Positions 46,377-57,080 of a stretch of DNA of 64,000 nucleotides are shown here, one piece after another. Under the pieces are notes generated by a model, which searched no databases, had not been told where the DNA came from, and worked only from the letters and a program-made list of their open reading frames with translations. The first letter of the stretch is position 1, and every line of letters starts with the position of its first letter. The translations under genes and the position numbers were made by a program. Origin of the DNA: Isoetes taiwanensis. Taxonomy: Eukaryota; Streptophyta; Lycopodiopsida; Isoetales; Isoetaceae. Location: contig JAJEKV010000041.1 of NCBI GenBank assembly GCA_021234155.1, positions 4,516,829 to 4,580,828 on the forward strand, given 5' to 3'.

Positions 46377-47330
46377 TTGCTCTGGCTAGAAGAAGAACAG
46401 ATATGTGTTTCCGTACTTTCTTACCTTGTGTGGCAAGGTGTCTTTGATGAGGTGCAACTGGGGTTCATGATGGTTGGTCATATATATGATGATATAGATG
46501 CTCTATTCGGCAATTACTCCGCTCTTTTGAGAAGGTCGGATGCACTCATGATTCCAAAGTTAACGCATTTATTCCGGGAACGTAGCTCAAAGGCTCCAAT
46601 GCCTTACCTTGCGTACAAGGTCCCTGACTGGAAGAGTTTTGTGAAAGGCTACATTCCTGATAAGAAGGAATGTTTGATTGGCCTTCTAGAAATATTGTTA
46701 TTCAAATTCTGCCAAAAAAGATGGTTGGCCTTCTAATGTTCTATAAAATGAGGCCTGGGCACTGAGTGTGGCTGCCAGAGAAGGGTATCAAAATATGGAA
46801 GGCAAATGCAGAGGATACAACCATGATTCCTCAAGGGGTGCCAAACACTATACCTCTAGTGACAGCTCTTAAGGATATAGGTGCTTTGAAGCTCCATAAC
46901 AAAGTACATCATGCATTGGGTATCCATGTCAAAGGGACAAGAGCACTCTTGGTCTAATGTATATATTAATGAGGTCATCGACTACTGGTTGGGTCTACAA
47001 CGTGTGCTTGATGAGGTGGATGCTGGTCCATTTGACATGCAGATTTCTTCCCTCGCACGCGACATAATGCTTCGTCTAGATTTTTTATCCATATCGAGAC
47101 ATTAAGAAGGGTATGTTCTTGGTCCAGGTGATAACTGTCCAACATGGTTAGCTTATGCAGAAGAAAACTCTATAGAAGGCCTAAATGACCCTCATTATGA
47201 GAGGTTTATGTCTCTTGGTGGAAGCCTGTCAATAAGAAGATTGTATCTTATTCTAACAACTACATCAATTTTTGGGAGAAGAGGTGGAGTCCTAACCCTA
47301 ATGATCGGCTTTGATACCAATCAATAAAAA
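46377..47330 (+). pseudogene. DUF7869-like transposon-derived gene remnant
   Basis: The first open segment (to 46736) has VFDEVQLGFMMVGHIYDDID, FGNYSALLRRSDA and a DWKSFVKGYI motif. This pattern matches what I know of DUF7869 proteins (VGHTHEDID, FG.LS..L), thought to be transposase-derived. Similar composition continues through shifted frames at 46766-46957, 46911-47105 and about 47105-47328 (LGPGDNCPTWLAYAEENSIE). Several shifts and stops are present. The left part may have been removed by the LINE-C insertion. Confidence 0.55.
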
Positions 47331-47550
47331 CCATTGATTTTGCGTGCACGATTGACGGGATGCCTTCAACCATTTTGCTCCCAAGTGATGTGGCTCTCAG
47401 TTGAGAGACATGGTCACTAATAAGAAAAAGGATGAACAATAAAGTTGTCCTTCCGCTTGAGTAAAATTTGTCGTGCTAGGTAGCTTAAAATTCTCAAATT
47501 AGTAGTTTTTTCTCAAACTAATGAATTCGTACTTAGAAGTTAAATAAGAT

Positions 47551-47566
47551 ACATTGGGCCAGATTT
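47551..47566 (+). repeat. LINE-B target-site duplication, left copy
   Basis: ACATTGGGCCAGATTT precedes the poly-T tract; the same 16 bases recur at 53433-53448. Confidence 0.85.
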
Positions 47567-47882
47567 TTTTTTTTTGTTGAAGGACGTCAGACTTTATTCA
47601 ATCAGAGAGTCAAATACAAGTATAAATGCAGAGACAGGAATAAAATCTCAGCGGATAAGCGGAGACCCACCGAGTGAAGCAACCTGCCTAAGCATAAGAG
47701 TGCACATCCTACAACTCCTCAAAAATCAATCGCCTCTTGCGAGGGGCAAGTGAAGAACAATGATACGACTTTACAATGTAACCTTGAGCTTCTTGGAGAA
47801 CACGATTATCTGCCACATCCAGACCTTTGAAGATTACCGTCTTCGTCTTTTCCGAGATAGTCCAAAGCAACCATCCTGGCCG

Positions 47883-48257
47883 CTAGATGAAAAGCCCGGC
47901 CTTGTAACTCGTCCCGGTGTACTTGGGTAAATTGCCAAAAGGTTGTTGACTTGTTAGTGAAACCTGAAAAAGGGAAAACAACCAGTCCCATACCTGTCTA
48001 AGGTGTTCACACATGAAAAAGCAATGCTCAATGGTCTCAGATCCACGCTTGCATACAGGACACTGATTTGATATTCTAGGGTTAAACTTATGGACAAGCA
48101 CATTAACCCATGAGACACCTATGAAGAATCGCCACCAAAGAACTCGCCACTTTAGGATGAAGTAGCTTGTCCCATGCCCAAGACCACACCTTCGCCATTG
48201 AAGAGGAGGAAGTTGAAGAGACCACTTATTAGGCGGAGGAAGAACATCGATTATCAA
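47883..48257 (-). pseudogene. LINE-B zf-RVT domain
   Basis: ILKWRVLWWRFFIGVSWVN precedes RISNQCPVCKRGSETIEHCF and CEHLRQVWDWLF, the CxxC...HxxxxC zinc-binding signature at the end of plant LINE ORF2. Confidence 0.88.
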
Positions 48258-49345
48258 GCAACAAGCGATACATAGAGTTCACAAGTTTGCACTCCTTAAT
48301 TTCTTCATGACAAACCCATACCAAAATATCTTCTTGGTGTGGCGAGAATAGGCTGTAGAAAATCAGCAACTTTTTGCCAAAGAACTCTATCCCATCGCCC
48401 CAATAGAAACTTTAACCGAAAAAGCCTCCCATGTCGAAGAATCGGCACGAGTCATACCATGCTGCAATAGTTAAGATTCCAAAGACTTTTCCAACGCCTT
48501 TGAGTCAATGGGTGCATCAGAAAGCAAAGTGGTTGATTGTCTACCGAGGGATCCACCAACAAGGTGCGATCAATCGTACACAAGCGGTTGGACTGATGTG
48601 AAATAAAGTTTTGATCGTGTGTGCGGGAATCTAACAATCCCTTTAAGAATGGAGAAGCATTATGATAAGGCCGCAACTCATAAAATAAACTCCATGGAAG
48701 AACAGGTTTGAGTGTGACTTTACCAAAAGGGATCTGATGGGTAAGAGCACGTGCAATAAAGCCGTAACCCGGGAGAATCATCCTTACCTCTTAGAAGGCT
48801 CCGCCAAATGAATTTTGAGATCAGAACCTTACTCTGCAAATGGAAATCTGTCATGCCCAAACCTCCAGCAGACTTAGGTTTTATACACTTAGACCATGCA
48901 ACCTTCACCACTACCCCTGCTTCATTTCCACCCCAGATAAAGTTTCTAACAACACCCACAATCTCCTGAAACTTTGAGTGGGAAGCAAGAATGGCAGAAG
49001 CCATATAGACATGTGTGTTGCTTAAGACATGCTTAGCAAAGCTGTTACCCTTCCGGGCATAGATAGCTTAGCCATATCCCACCAAAAAAGGTGCCTCCGC
49101 AACCCCTCGATTATAACATCCCAAGCATCAGAAGTTAAAACATGAATACCCATTGGGATACCAAGAAGCTTGGTTGCCTTCCCATGAGGCAACACCTTCC
49201 GTGGGTAAGCAAGAACACATGGTGGGACTTCATCATCTAGAGTCCACAAAGCGAGAACACTTTTGCCAGGTAGACCAAAACTCCGAGGCTAAGGAAAATG
49301 TGTCAAGCGAAAGCTTTGCATTTTGGAGATTATCGACATCTGCTT

Positions 49346-50393
49346 TCAAAAATAAAAAGGTATCATCGCATACTGATTAATAATTTCTTGAGAGCCATTT
49401 TCCATAGGAAGACCCCTGATCACATCATCCTCAACAGCACTAGAAAATAATTGTGAAAGCACCTCTGCCACTATTGTAAAAAGCAATGGAGCCAAGGGGC
49501 AACCTTGACGAACTCCTCTACCAACAGGAAAGACAACAGAGGGCTCTCCCTGGAAGAGTACTGTAGATCTTGCTGAAGTATGCAACTTCATGACATCTCT
49601 TGTGAATGGGATACCAAACCCTAAAGCCAATAAACACTTCTCTAAAAAACCCCAATCCACACTGTCATATGCCTTGGCAAAGTCAAGTTTGAGATACACA
49701 ATACGATGGGCCTTTAGCCTTGCCCAATACATACCTTCATAGGTCAGCTGCAACAACATTATCAAGAATACACCTTCCAGGCAAGAACCCAGTTTGGGTG
49801 GACGAAATTGACTCAGCAAGAACAACACACAACTTCTCTGCCAGAGCTTTCGCAAAAATCTTATACACTGTAGAAAGCAATGTTATAGGACGCCAATCCG
49901 AAATGGTCTTGGGCTCTTTACACTTGGGAATGAGGGAAATAGCACCTGTGTTAAGAATTTTGTCCAAACTTCTGTATCTTCTAAATTCACAAAATGCATT
50001 ATATATATCATCTCCAATCCACTCCCAATATTCTTGAAAAAATTCTACTGGAAAACCGTCAAGACCTGGACATTTACCTTTCTCCAATAGGTGAGCCGCT
50101 GCGCCTAGATCGTCTCTAGTGATATTTGTCTCTAAAATTGAACGTTGCTCTGCTGAAACAATAGAATGCACTTTAGTTAACACAGCTGATTGCATGTCCT
50201 CCTGAAATGGTAAGCGATGTCGAGCAAAGAATACTGCAAAATGATTATGTAGGTGCTGCTTTAGGTGCACCGGATCAGAAACCTCCGAGCCATCTGGGAG
50301 AGTGAGAGAGTTAATAGAAGTAGCCATCCTCCTCCGTTTTGCCGCCCTAAAAAAGAAATGAGAACACCTATCACCAGACTTAAACCATTGCAA
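49346..50393 (-). pseudogene. LINE-B ORF2 reverse transcriptase
   Basis: Segment 50393-49737 holds KGKCPGLDGFPVEFFQEYWE, SDWRPITLLSTVYKIFAKAL and TGFLPGRCILDN. Segment 49855-49346 holds LDFAKAYDSVDW (motif A) and GRGVRQGCPLAPLLF (motif B). The catalytic YADD is broken: the frame reads QYAMIPFYF because one base is missing, so Y-A is followed by a shift. Downstream pieces (49249-49022, 49004-48720) carry KLLGIPMGI and IRNFIWGG-like segments. Related to LINE-C. Confidence 0.9.
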
Positions 50394-51441
50394 ACCAGCC
50401 CTTCAACCCGCTCCAAGAACTGCTTGATCTCAATATCTTTAATTTCTTGTAAGATCTGTTTCTCTCTAATGCCAGAAGAAGGAATGTGAGCTCTGCATAT
50501 TTGTAACTCCTGATATAAGGCTGTCAAATGACCTCTGGCCTCAACCACTTTACGATGACCCCATTCCTTAGCAAAGGATTTGACCGCCGCCATGGCAGCT
50601 ACAACCCCTGACATCCCCCTGGATGAAGCGAATGCCTGTGACCACGCATCTTTACAGCCTGTTTTAAACTCTTCGTTCTTCAGGTAACTGGTATTGAGCT
50701 TGAAAAATGTTTTAGTGGGCCTTCTATTATTTGCCGGTATGAGAAAAAACCATTGTGGGTTGTGATCTGAAACGGAACTATCCAATAGATTAGTCCTGTG
50801 AAAAGGAAGTACCAAGCCAGCAGCAATAACATTATAATAGCCACGATCATGGCGAGCATAGGCTCTACCATAACCCGTCCAACCATTACACCATGTGTAT
50901 GACTGATCCCCATCAATTTCTGCCCATCCACACTCCAGCAGGAAACGTCGCCACTGTTCCCTCTCAAATCCTTGGATTACTTGTGATCCCCGACCACATC
51001 TATCAACTTCTGCTTCTACCATATTAAAGTCACCAACCATAAACCAAGCAACATTACTTCCAAGTCTAAGCACCTTACTCCTCAAAGAAGCCCATAAAGA
51101 ACCCGATTATGAGCATAAACATTTACAATACCCCATTCCTGACCCTTATCCTGCCATTTAACAATAATCCAGCGACCAAACTTATCAGTCTGAGTAAATG
51201 TCACATCAATAGAAGACCTCCAAGCAGTGAGAACCCCAGCTTTAGATGAGTCAGCTGCCGCCACCAAAACATTGTACTCACGACCTAGAATGGAAGCCAG
51301 CTTGTGTACATCACCTCTTCGACACTTGTGTTCTTGAAGGCAACAAAAATCCATAGCAAATTTAGATAAATAAAGGGACAATCTGCTTCTTTTACTGGGG
51401 GAAGAAGCAATGCCCCGAACATTCCATGACACAATATTCAT
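50261..51441 (-). pseudogene. LINE-B ORF2 endonuclease
   Basis: Starts MNIVSWNVRGIASSPSKRSR, the typical N-terminus of an AP-like (APE) endonuclease. CCLQEHKC contains the catalytic Glu. After a frameshift around 51085, VAWFMVGDFNMV, YTWCNGW and SVSDHNPQWFF supply the other active-site blocks (GDFN, SDH). It would nick target DNA for priming. The connector to RT follows with KQFLERVEGL. Confidence 0.9.
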
Positions 51442-51495
51442 AATACTGAGTTGGGATGTTCCACTTCCATACTCACTATCTGCATGTCTACCACA

Positions 51496-53206
51496 TCAGT
51501 CCCATGATATTCTTACGGGAGATCGCCCAACAAGTCCTAGAAAGTGGTAAGGGGAGCCTCCTCTCTGTTCCACCCTTCCATTGTGCACTGCAATTCTTGG
51601 CGGCGGAGAGCCTCCTCTCTGCTCTATCCTCCCCATATGTTGTGCAGCTTCACCATGAGACTCAAGTGGTGAGGGAGAGCCTTCGCTCCGCTCAACCCTC
51701 CCATTTGCCTCTTCTGTGGAAGTGACAACCTGCGAAGCAAAGTGAGCATATTTGTTCCTTGCAGCTTTTTTCAAACTCACTTTTGTCCATCCTGCTTGAA
51801 CTCTTTCTTGCCGTTCTTGTTCTATTTGAATTGAATGCAATTTAGCTGTAGCAGCATCATCAAAAAGAAGAGGGGAAGGAACACCGGTCGCCACATTTAC
51901 TGGATTTGCACAAGACAGGGGCTGAGAAGGAGAAGGGAGAGACACAAAGTTGTAGAAGTATTGGGGATAGAAGCGGGGAAGAGTGGCGATAGGGGTATGG
52001 ACATGTGGGGAAGAGCAACAGGATGATCCCTCTTAGCTCGAAAGTTTGCAAACGTTGCTAGTTGAGGAAATAAGAGGGCAAGCTGAGGACCATTAAGCAA
52101 TTTCAAGTCAAACTTAAGAAACATGGGGCCACTTTTAATTACAACAGACTCGGGCAAAGCATGACCAAGGGGAAGTGACACACGGATCTTTGCCCCATCA
52201 ACAATGGAATGGGCCAAATGAGTGCCCAAACCATTAGCAATGTTAATGAGGAACTCGGGGACCAAACAAGTCGGGGAGGAAGATTGGAGATTGAGAGCCG
52301 CCAAGGCATTTTCAAAGCATTGAGCATGTTGGGATTAAAACACGGAGAATAAGACTGGTACAATATATAATCACTCCACATAGGATCAACCCCTCGTGCC
52401 ACCAACCGATGCTTTCTGGCAAAGCATCATCAAAAACAATCAAGAAAAAGTTTTTATCTAACATTTTCAATGTGCGATAGCCGAAGTCCAATTCTTGAAG
52501 ATGACACGTTAACCAAGATCCAAGCTTTCTAACATCCAAATAAACACCGATTATAACGCCCACAACTCCAAATGACATCAAATTACCAATACACTTCTTA
52601 TGAAGATCATGATCAATTTCTACCACATGATATCCGAAGCTTTAAGGGTGTCTCTACATACCTCCTGTTCATAGAACACCTCCACCGGTGGTAAAGAAAA
52701 GTCAAGTTGTGCCTCACGTGCTAGAAGCTTCGCCCAATAAGGATCCAATATCTCTTTTATTTTCATGAATCATCAAATCAATAGCTCCCGAAACACGCCA
52801 AGAAGAAATAGCGGAAAGACAAATCTTTCTTAATCCAATCACTAAAGCGTTCCACGTTACCCTAGTCAATCAATTTCGGACCTCCATGGTAATGCAGAGG
52901 GAAGCCACAACCGTGGGGAGCTGGGGGATAGAAGCACTATCACTTTGAATTCTAATATCGGGAGCACCAACGGGGAGACAAAGGCGAACTTGGCACATCT
53001 GCTCTATTACCATTAGGGGAACACCCCGGGCGACTGCAGAATTGGGGAAAATCAATATGAGAGATATCCATACCTTCTTGAACCAAGCTCTTTTTCATCA
53101 GATCTTTTCCTCGTTGCGTCCCTTTAGCGGCATGAGACTTCGTCCCTATCGGGGGCTTGAAGGCCACTTGAGAAGAAGAAACAGAAGAGACTGCTTTCGT
53201 CACCAT
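51496..53206 (-). pseudogene. LINE-B ORF1 (DUF4283-like, gag-type)
   Basis: Begins near ATG 53206 with a basic Ser/Lys-rich N-terminus (MVTKAVSSVSSSQVAFKPP). Shifted segments follow, including FLIVFDDALPES near 52440, consistent with a DUF4283 RNA-binding fold. The C-terminal segment (51945-51496) has GWTKVSLKKAARNK and then a Gly/Ser/Pro repeat (RVERSEGSPSPLES, RIEQRGGSPPPRI, RVEQRGGSPYH), three imperfect copies. In plant LINEs ORF1 packages element RNA. Not intact. Confidence 0.7.
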
Positions 53207-53432
53207 CAAGGATGAGGTGGCCGAAAGTGATCAGACCAGATCCGGCTGCCTTATGCAAAAAGCAACCCACCACAACACACACTAATGGAAAGCCCTCGAC
53301 GCAAGCTTTCCAACGAGCCCAGACACACCAAAAAGCGAGCTCGGATGCAGAAGTTATGGCAGAAAAGGTAAATCTGCCATGTCCGTCGACCGGCCCATCA
53401 GAGCGCCTCCATTGGGCCAGATCTGGTTAATC

Positions 53433-53448
53433 ACATTGGGCCAGATTT
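53433..53448 (+). repeat. LINE-B target-site duplication, right copy
   Basis: ACATTGGGCCAGATTT, identical to 47551-47566. A related ATTGGGCCAGAT also occurs just upstream at 53411-53422 inside the LINE 5' end. Confidence 0.85.
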
Positions 53449-54030
53449 GAGCAGGCCAGACTTATGTCTTTCTTGCATTTTTGCATAGAGATTGAAAGAA
53501 CACAAATAATGAATTGGAAAGAGGTTCTTTAGAGTTTCTTTAGCACGGAACTCCTTGAATCATAGTTGTTGGAGATGAAGGATCGTTGATGAAGAAATCA
53601 GTATGATAAAGCATGCAAAATCGGACCTCTCAAGAGCTTTTGTGCCCCCTAGAAGCTTGGTCAGAATTAAAAACCATGTATCGGGAATGATAGATTTATA
53701 AAAAATGTCCCAAGAGCAGCCAAAGTTTGCTGAGCCCCATGCAAATGTCGAAATCATTAGAATATGGACGCTAAATTTTGGGCTCAAGACAAGAATGCAA
53801 ATCCTTTTTGTAGATCAAGGAGAAAGCATTGGTTAAAAAGAAATTGGATAGAGAGTGGAAGAGTGCAAAAGAAAAAGCTGGCTACTTTGCCACTGAATTC
53901 ACAAGCCCTGCCATAGTTTTTGCACAAGATCATACATAAAACAAGCCATGGTCTCTATCGCCACAACAAAGACAGACCATAGATAGATAGATAGTACTTC
54001 ATATAGGAACATGTCACGGTGCCCTAAATG
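53449..54030. other. No gene; small GATA microsatellite
   Basis: Ordinary sequence with a short ATAGATAGATAGATAG run at about 53978-53993. Confidence 0.4.
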
Positions 54031-54040
54031 TCCAAAAGGA

Positions 54041-54105
54041 GATTTGAACCCAAGACCTCTTTATTGCCAACCCAAAGGACTAACCACCAAGCTACAAGGA
54101 GGGGA
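54041..54105 (-). repeat. tRNA-derived SINE head
   Basis: On the minus strand TAGCTTGGTGGTTAGTCC (A box) is followed about 35 bases later by GGTTCAAATC (B box), a typical pol III split promoter in a degenerate tRNA. Too diverged to be a functional tRNA gene. The SINE tail was not delimited. Confidence 0.6.
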
Positions 54106-54748
54106 CACAAGGAAGTTCATGGATCTATTCTACAACAAATAAAATAGTCGTGAAATTACTCAGCACAAAAACTCAGGCCTTGGTTGCCTTGGCATGCCTT
54201 TCTTCCTGCACAATTACAGGAGCAGGCCATGCATGGTTGTGGCGGATCATTTGCCCCTAAAGTTTACCTTGTCCATTGCATGGGATTTTCCAGTCTGAAC
54301 CCAAATTTCTACTCCAAAGCTTCAGCCTTCTTCATATAATTTCATGTCCTATTATTTGTCATAATCTAACCCAACCTAACCTAGCTACCTAATCCAACCT
54401 AACCTAGCCATTTGCTTGAATGACTAAAAAGTGCTTGCGAAAATGGAAAGCAAAGGTCAAATGACATGCAATGAGGTATACCCTAATTATAACTCAAGAA
54501 TACACACACCATGCCATCAGATTAATTAGAATTGTATAACATGCAATATGTCTCACTAGACTTCTATATTTATATCTTCACACCTCTAGCTGAGGGCTCA
54601 GGATCTTTAAATTAGCATATCAATTTAACAAGAGATATAATCATGATTACTAAAGGAATTCATATTTTTATTAAACTTACTTGGTGGATCATTGCAATGG
54701 AGATAAATGGAATTGGGTAAAATACTTGATCTGGAGAAGGTATTCAAT
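54106..54748. other. No gene recognised
   Basis: AT-rich; a small CCAACCTAACCTAG duplication near 54368-54405 is the only pattern seen. Confidence 0.4.
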
Positions 54749-55912
54749 GTAGAAATATTGCACAGAACACACTTTGCGATTAGTGGTTCTGTTCAAAGAC
54801 ATCTTCCATGCCATAAATCCATTATTAAACAAGCATTGCATTGTTAAACGTTGGAAAATAGTGGATTCGACCCCATAGATTTTGAACAAAGAGAAATGTT
54901 TGCAATTGCCTTGACCACCGCAACATATTTATAGAAGCGCCCCAAACTATGGGTCAAACGTCAAAATATTGCTTTAAGCAGTGAGATCTTGCATTGTCAT
55001 TCATATGTATACAAAAATAGTCCTCAACAATCCATGTTAACACAATATTTCTTCTAACAATCTTTCGACCATTATTTGGGCCCATGAAAAATGTCCATTC
55101 AAGGTGTAACAACTACATGAGGTCTGAGTAAACTCCTCATGGAAGATATTTTGGAATCGATAAATATGCACTCCATTTTACTTTCATTGACACATAAACA
55201 ATTCTATCTATTCTACCTAAGACTGACATATCATGTGATTTTGCAGCATTACCTAGCATGTCAAGAACAAAGTGGACAATATATCATGGAGGTGAGGCTA
55301 TCATTCGAGAAGCCCGTAGTTGACATGTAGAAATATTGCAATATTCATTAGTTTAGGCAGAACACACTTTGCGGTTAGTGGTTCTGTTCAAAGACATCTT
55401 CCATGCCACGAATCCATTATTAAACAAGCATTGCATTGTTAAATGTTGGATAGTGGATTCGACCCCATAGATTTTGAACAAAGAGAAATGTTTGCACTTG
55501 CTTTGACCACCGCAACATATTTTTAGAAGCACCCCAAACTATCAGTCAAATGTTAAAATATTGCTTTAAGCAGTGAGATCTTGCATTATCATTCATATGT
55601 ACACAAAAATAGTCAACAATCCATGTTAACACAATATTCCTTCTAACGATCTATCGACCATTATTTGGGCCCATGAAAAATATCCATCCAAGGTGTAACA
55701 ACTACATGAGGTCTGAGTAAACTCCTCATGGAAGATATTTTGGAATCGATAAATATGCACTCCATTTTACTTTCATTGACACATAATTAATGCTACATAT
55801 TCTATCTAAGATTGACATATCATGTGATTTTGCAGCATTACCTAGCAGGTCAAGAACAAAGTGGAAAATATATCATGGAGTGAGGCTGGCATTCGAGAAG
55901 CCCGTAGTTGAC
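54749..55912. repeat. Two-unit 578-bp tandem duplication
   Basis: Units 54749-55326 and 55327-55912 both start GTAGAAATATTGCA and end GAGAAGCCCGTAGTTGAC, with scattered substitutions and short indels. No coding content or terminal inverted repeat. Confidence 0.92.
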
Positions 55913-57080
55913 TATAATTCGCCCCCTAGTTGACTATATCTTACGAGTATGTGAACCTAATGCCACCCTAAATCCCTTATGACGTCATATGTCTGTCATC
56001 CCTATAAGGATACCAAATGGTATGCCGTAAAAGCTTTCTACTTTATTTTAGTGTGTGTAAAAAGTGCGTAAAAATAATTGTAAAACGTATTTTATATCAC
56101 TTCCATATAATAAAATAATATATACAAGAAATTTATCGCGGCGGCCAAGGCCGTCGCGAACATTTCTTTTGCCCAACTTGTGGCAAAGGAGATTTTGTAT
56201 TAAGTCAAAAGTATCTCAACTATGGACTTGCAAATTTGAACTAAATGTGTCTAAGTTGGAGAAAGCTAAATAAAAAAATCTAAATATGATAGTTATTTGA
56301 GCGAGAAAACATGAAAAAATCCAAGATACGATATCTAGCTATCTTTGCACATTTTGCACATGCAGTATGCCCACTCTTGCTCTAAGTCCATCTCAGGTCC
56401 ACCTCTTCTCCAAAGAAGTGCAATACACTGTATCCAGATCGATTCGACTTATTATTAAAATCGCTATATCATATAGTACTTTTGAAATTTCTGGCAGCAC
56501 GAACTGGGTCGAATTATTGTAGGAAGATCAAGTCATATTCGAGCTCTTGAAGGCGCAAGAACCATTTGGGATTGGTAGATCCATGTTTTTTAATGGCCAA
56601 TGTTTCGTATGTTAACTAACATTTTAATTAAAATATTTAAAAAAAAACATGAAACCATCGAACTCATGAGGCCACTTGGCTGGACTGGGTTGGTTGGGCC
56701 AAAACTAAGAGGAAGATCCCTTTTTTTTTTTGCATAGTGACAGAGGTATGGGAACCAAATCCAAAAACCCTTTATTTTGGGCGGCTAATCTAGATGGTAT
56801 TAAGTCGATTTAACCTGGAGGGCGCTATATAAGGGATTCGGGTGCTCCAATTAAGTTTGCCCAATTCGTTTGGTATTGGGGGAGGGTATTCTCGCAATGG
56901 TGGAAACTATGATTCTGGTATTGTATTGTATTGAAAATGGTATGTTTGTGCATGTTTGAGCTGCTTCTTTGTTGTGAGGGAATAGAATAGAATAGAATAG
57001 TTTTTTTAACGTCTATTTCAGTGTTTTCTTTGTGTCATGTTTTTTTTAAGTGAACTCAATGGTGTAAGAAAAGAAATTTA
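55913..57080. other. MITE-like end and featureless DNA
   Basis: TATACAAGAAATTTATCGCG at 56121 leads into a GC-rich imperfect palindrome (CGCGGCGGCC, two bases, GGCCGTCGCG at 56137-56158). The string is shared with 41665 and resembles CACTA-type ends. A TATA-like CTATATAAG lies at 56825 and an AATAG microsatellite at 56981-57000. No gene seen. Confidence 0.4.

Larger units (their letters stand above)
47567..53432 (-). mobile_element. Full-length LINE (LINE-B), broken
   Basis: A 5.9-kb non-LTR element on the minus strand, bounded by a poly-T (its poly-A tail) at about 47567-47575 and by a 16-bp target duplication. From right to left it carries a 5' region, ORF1 (53206 to about 51496) and ORF2 (51441 to about 47883) with endonuclease, RT and zf-RVT domains, then a short 3' UTR. 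Each ORF has several frame breaks. The preserved duplication and tail indicate moderate age. Confidence 0.93.
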
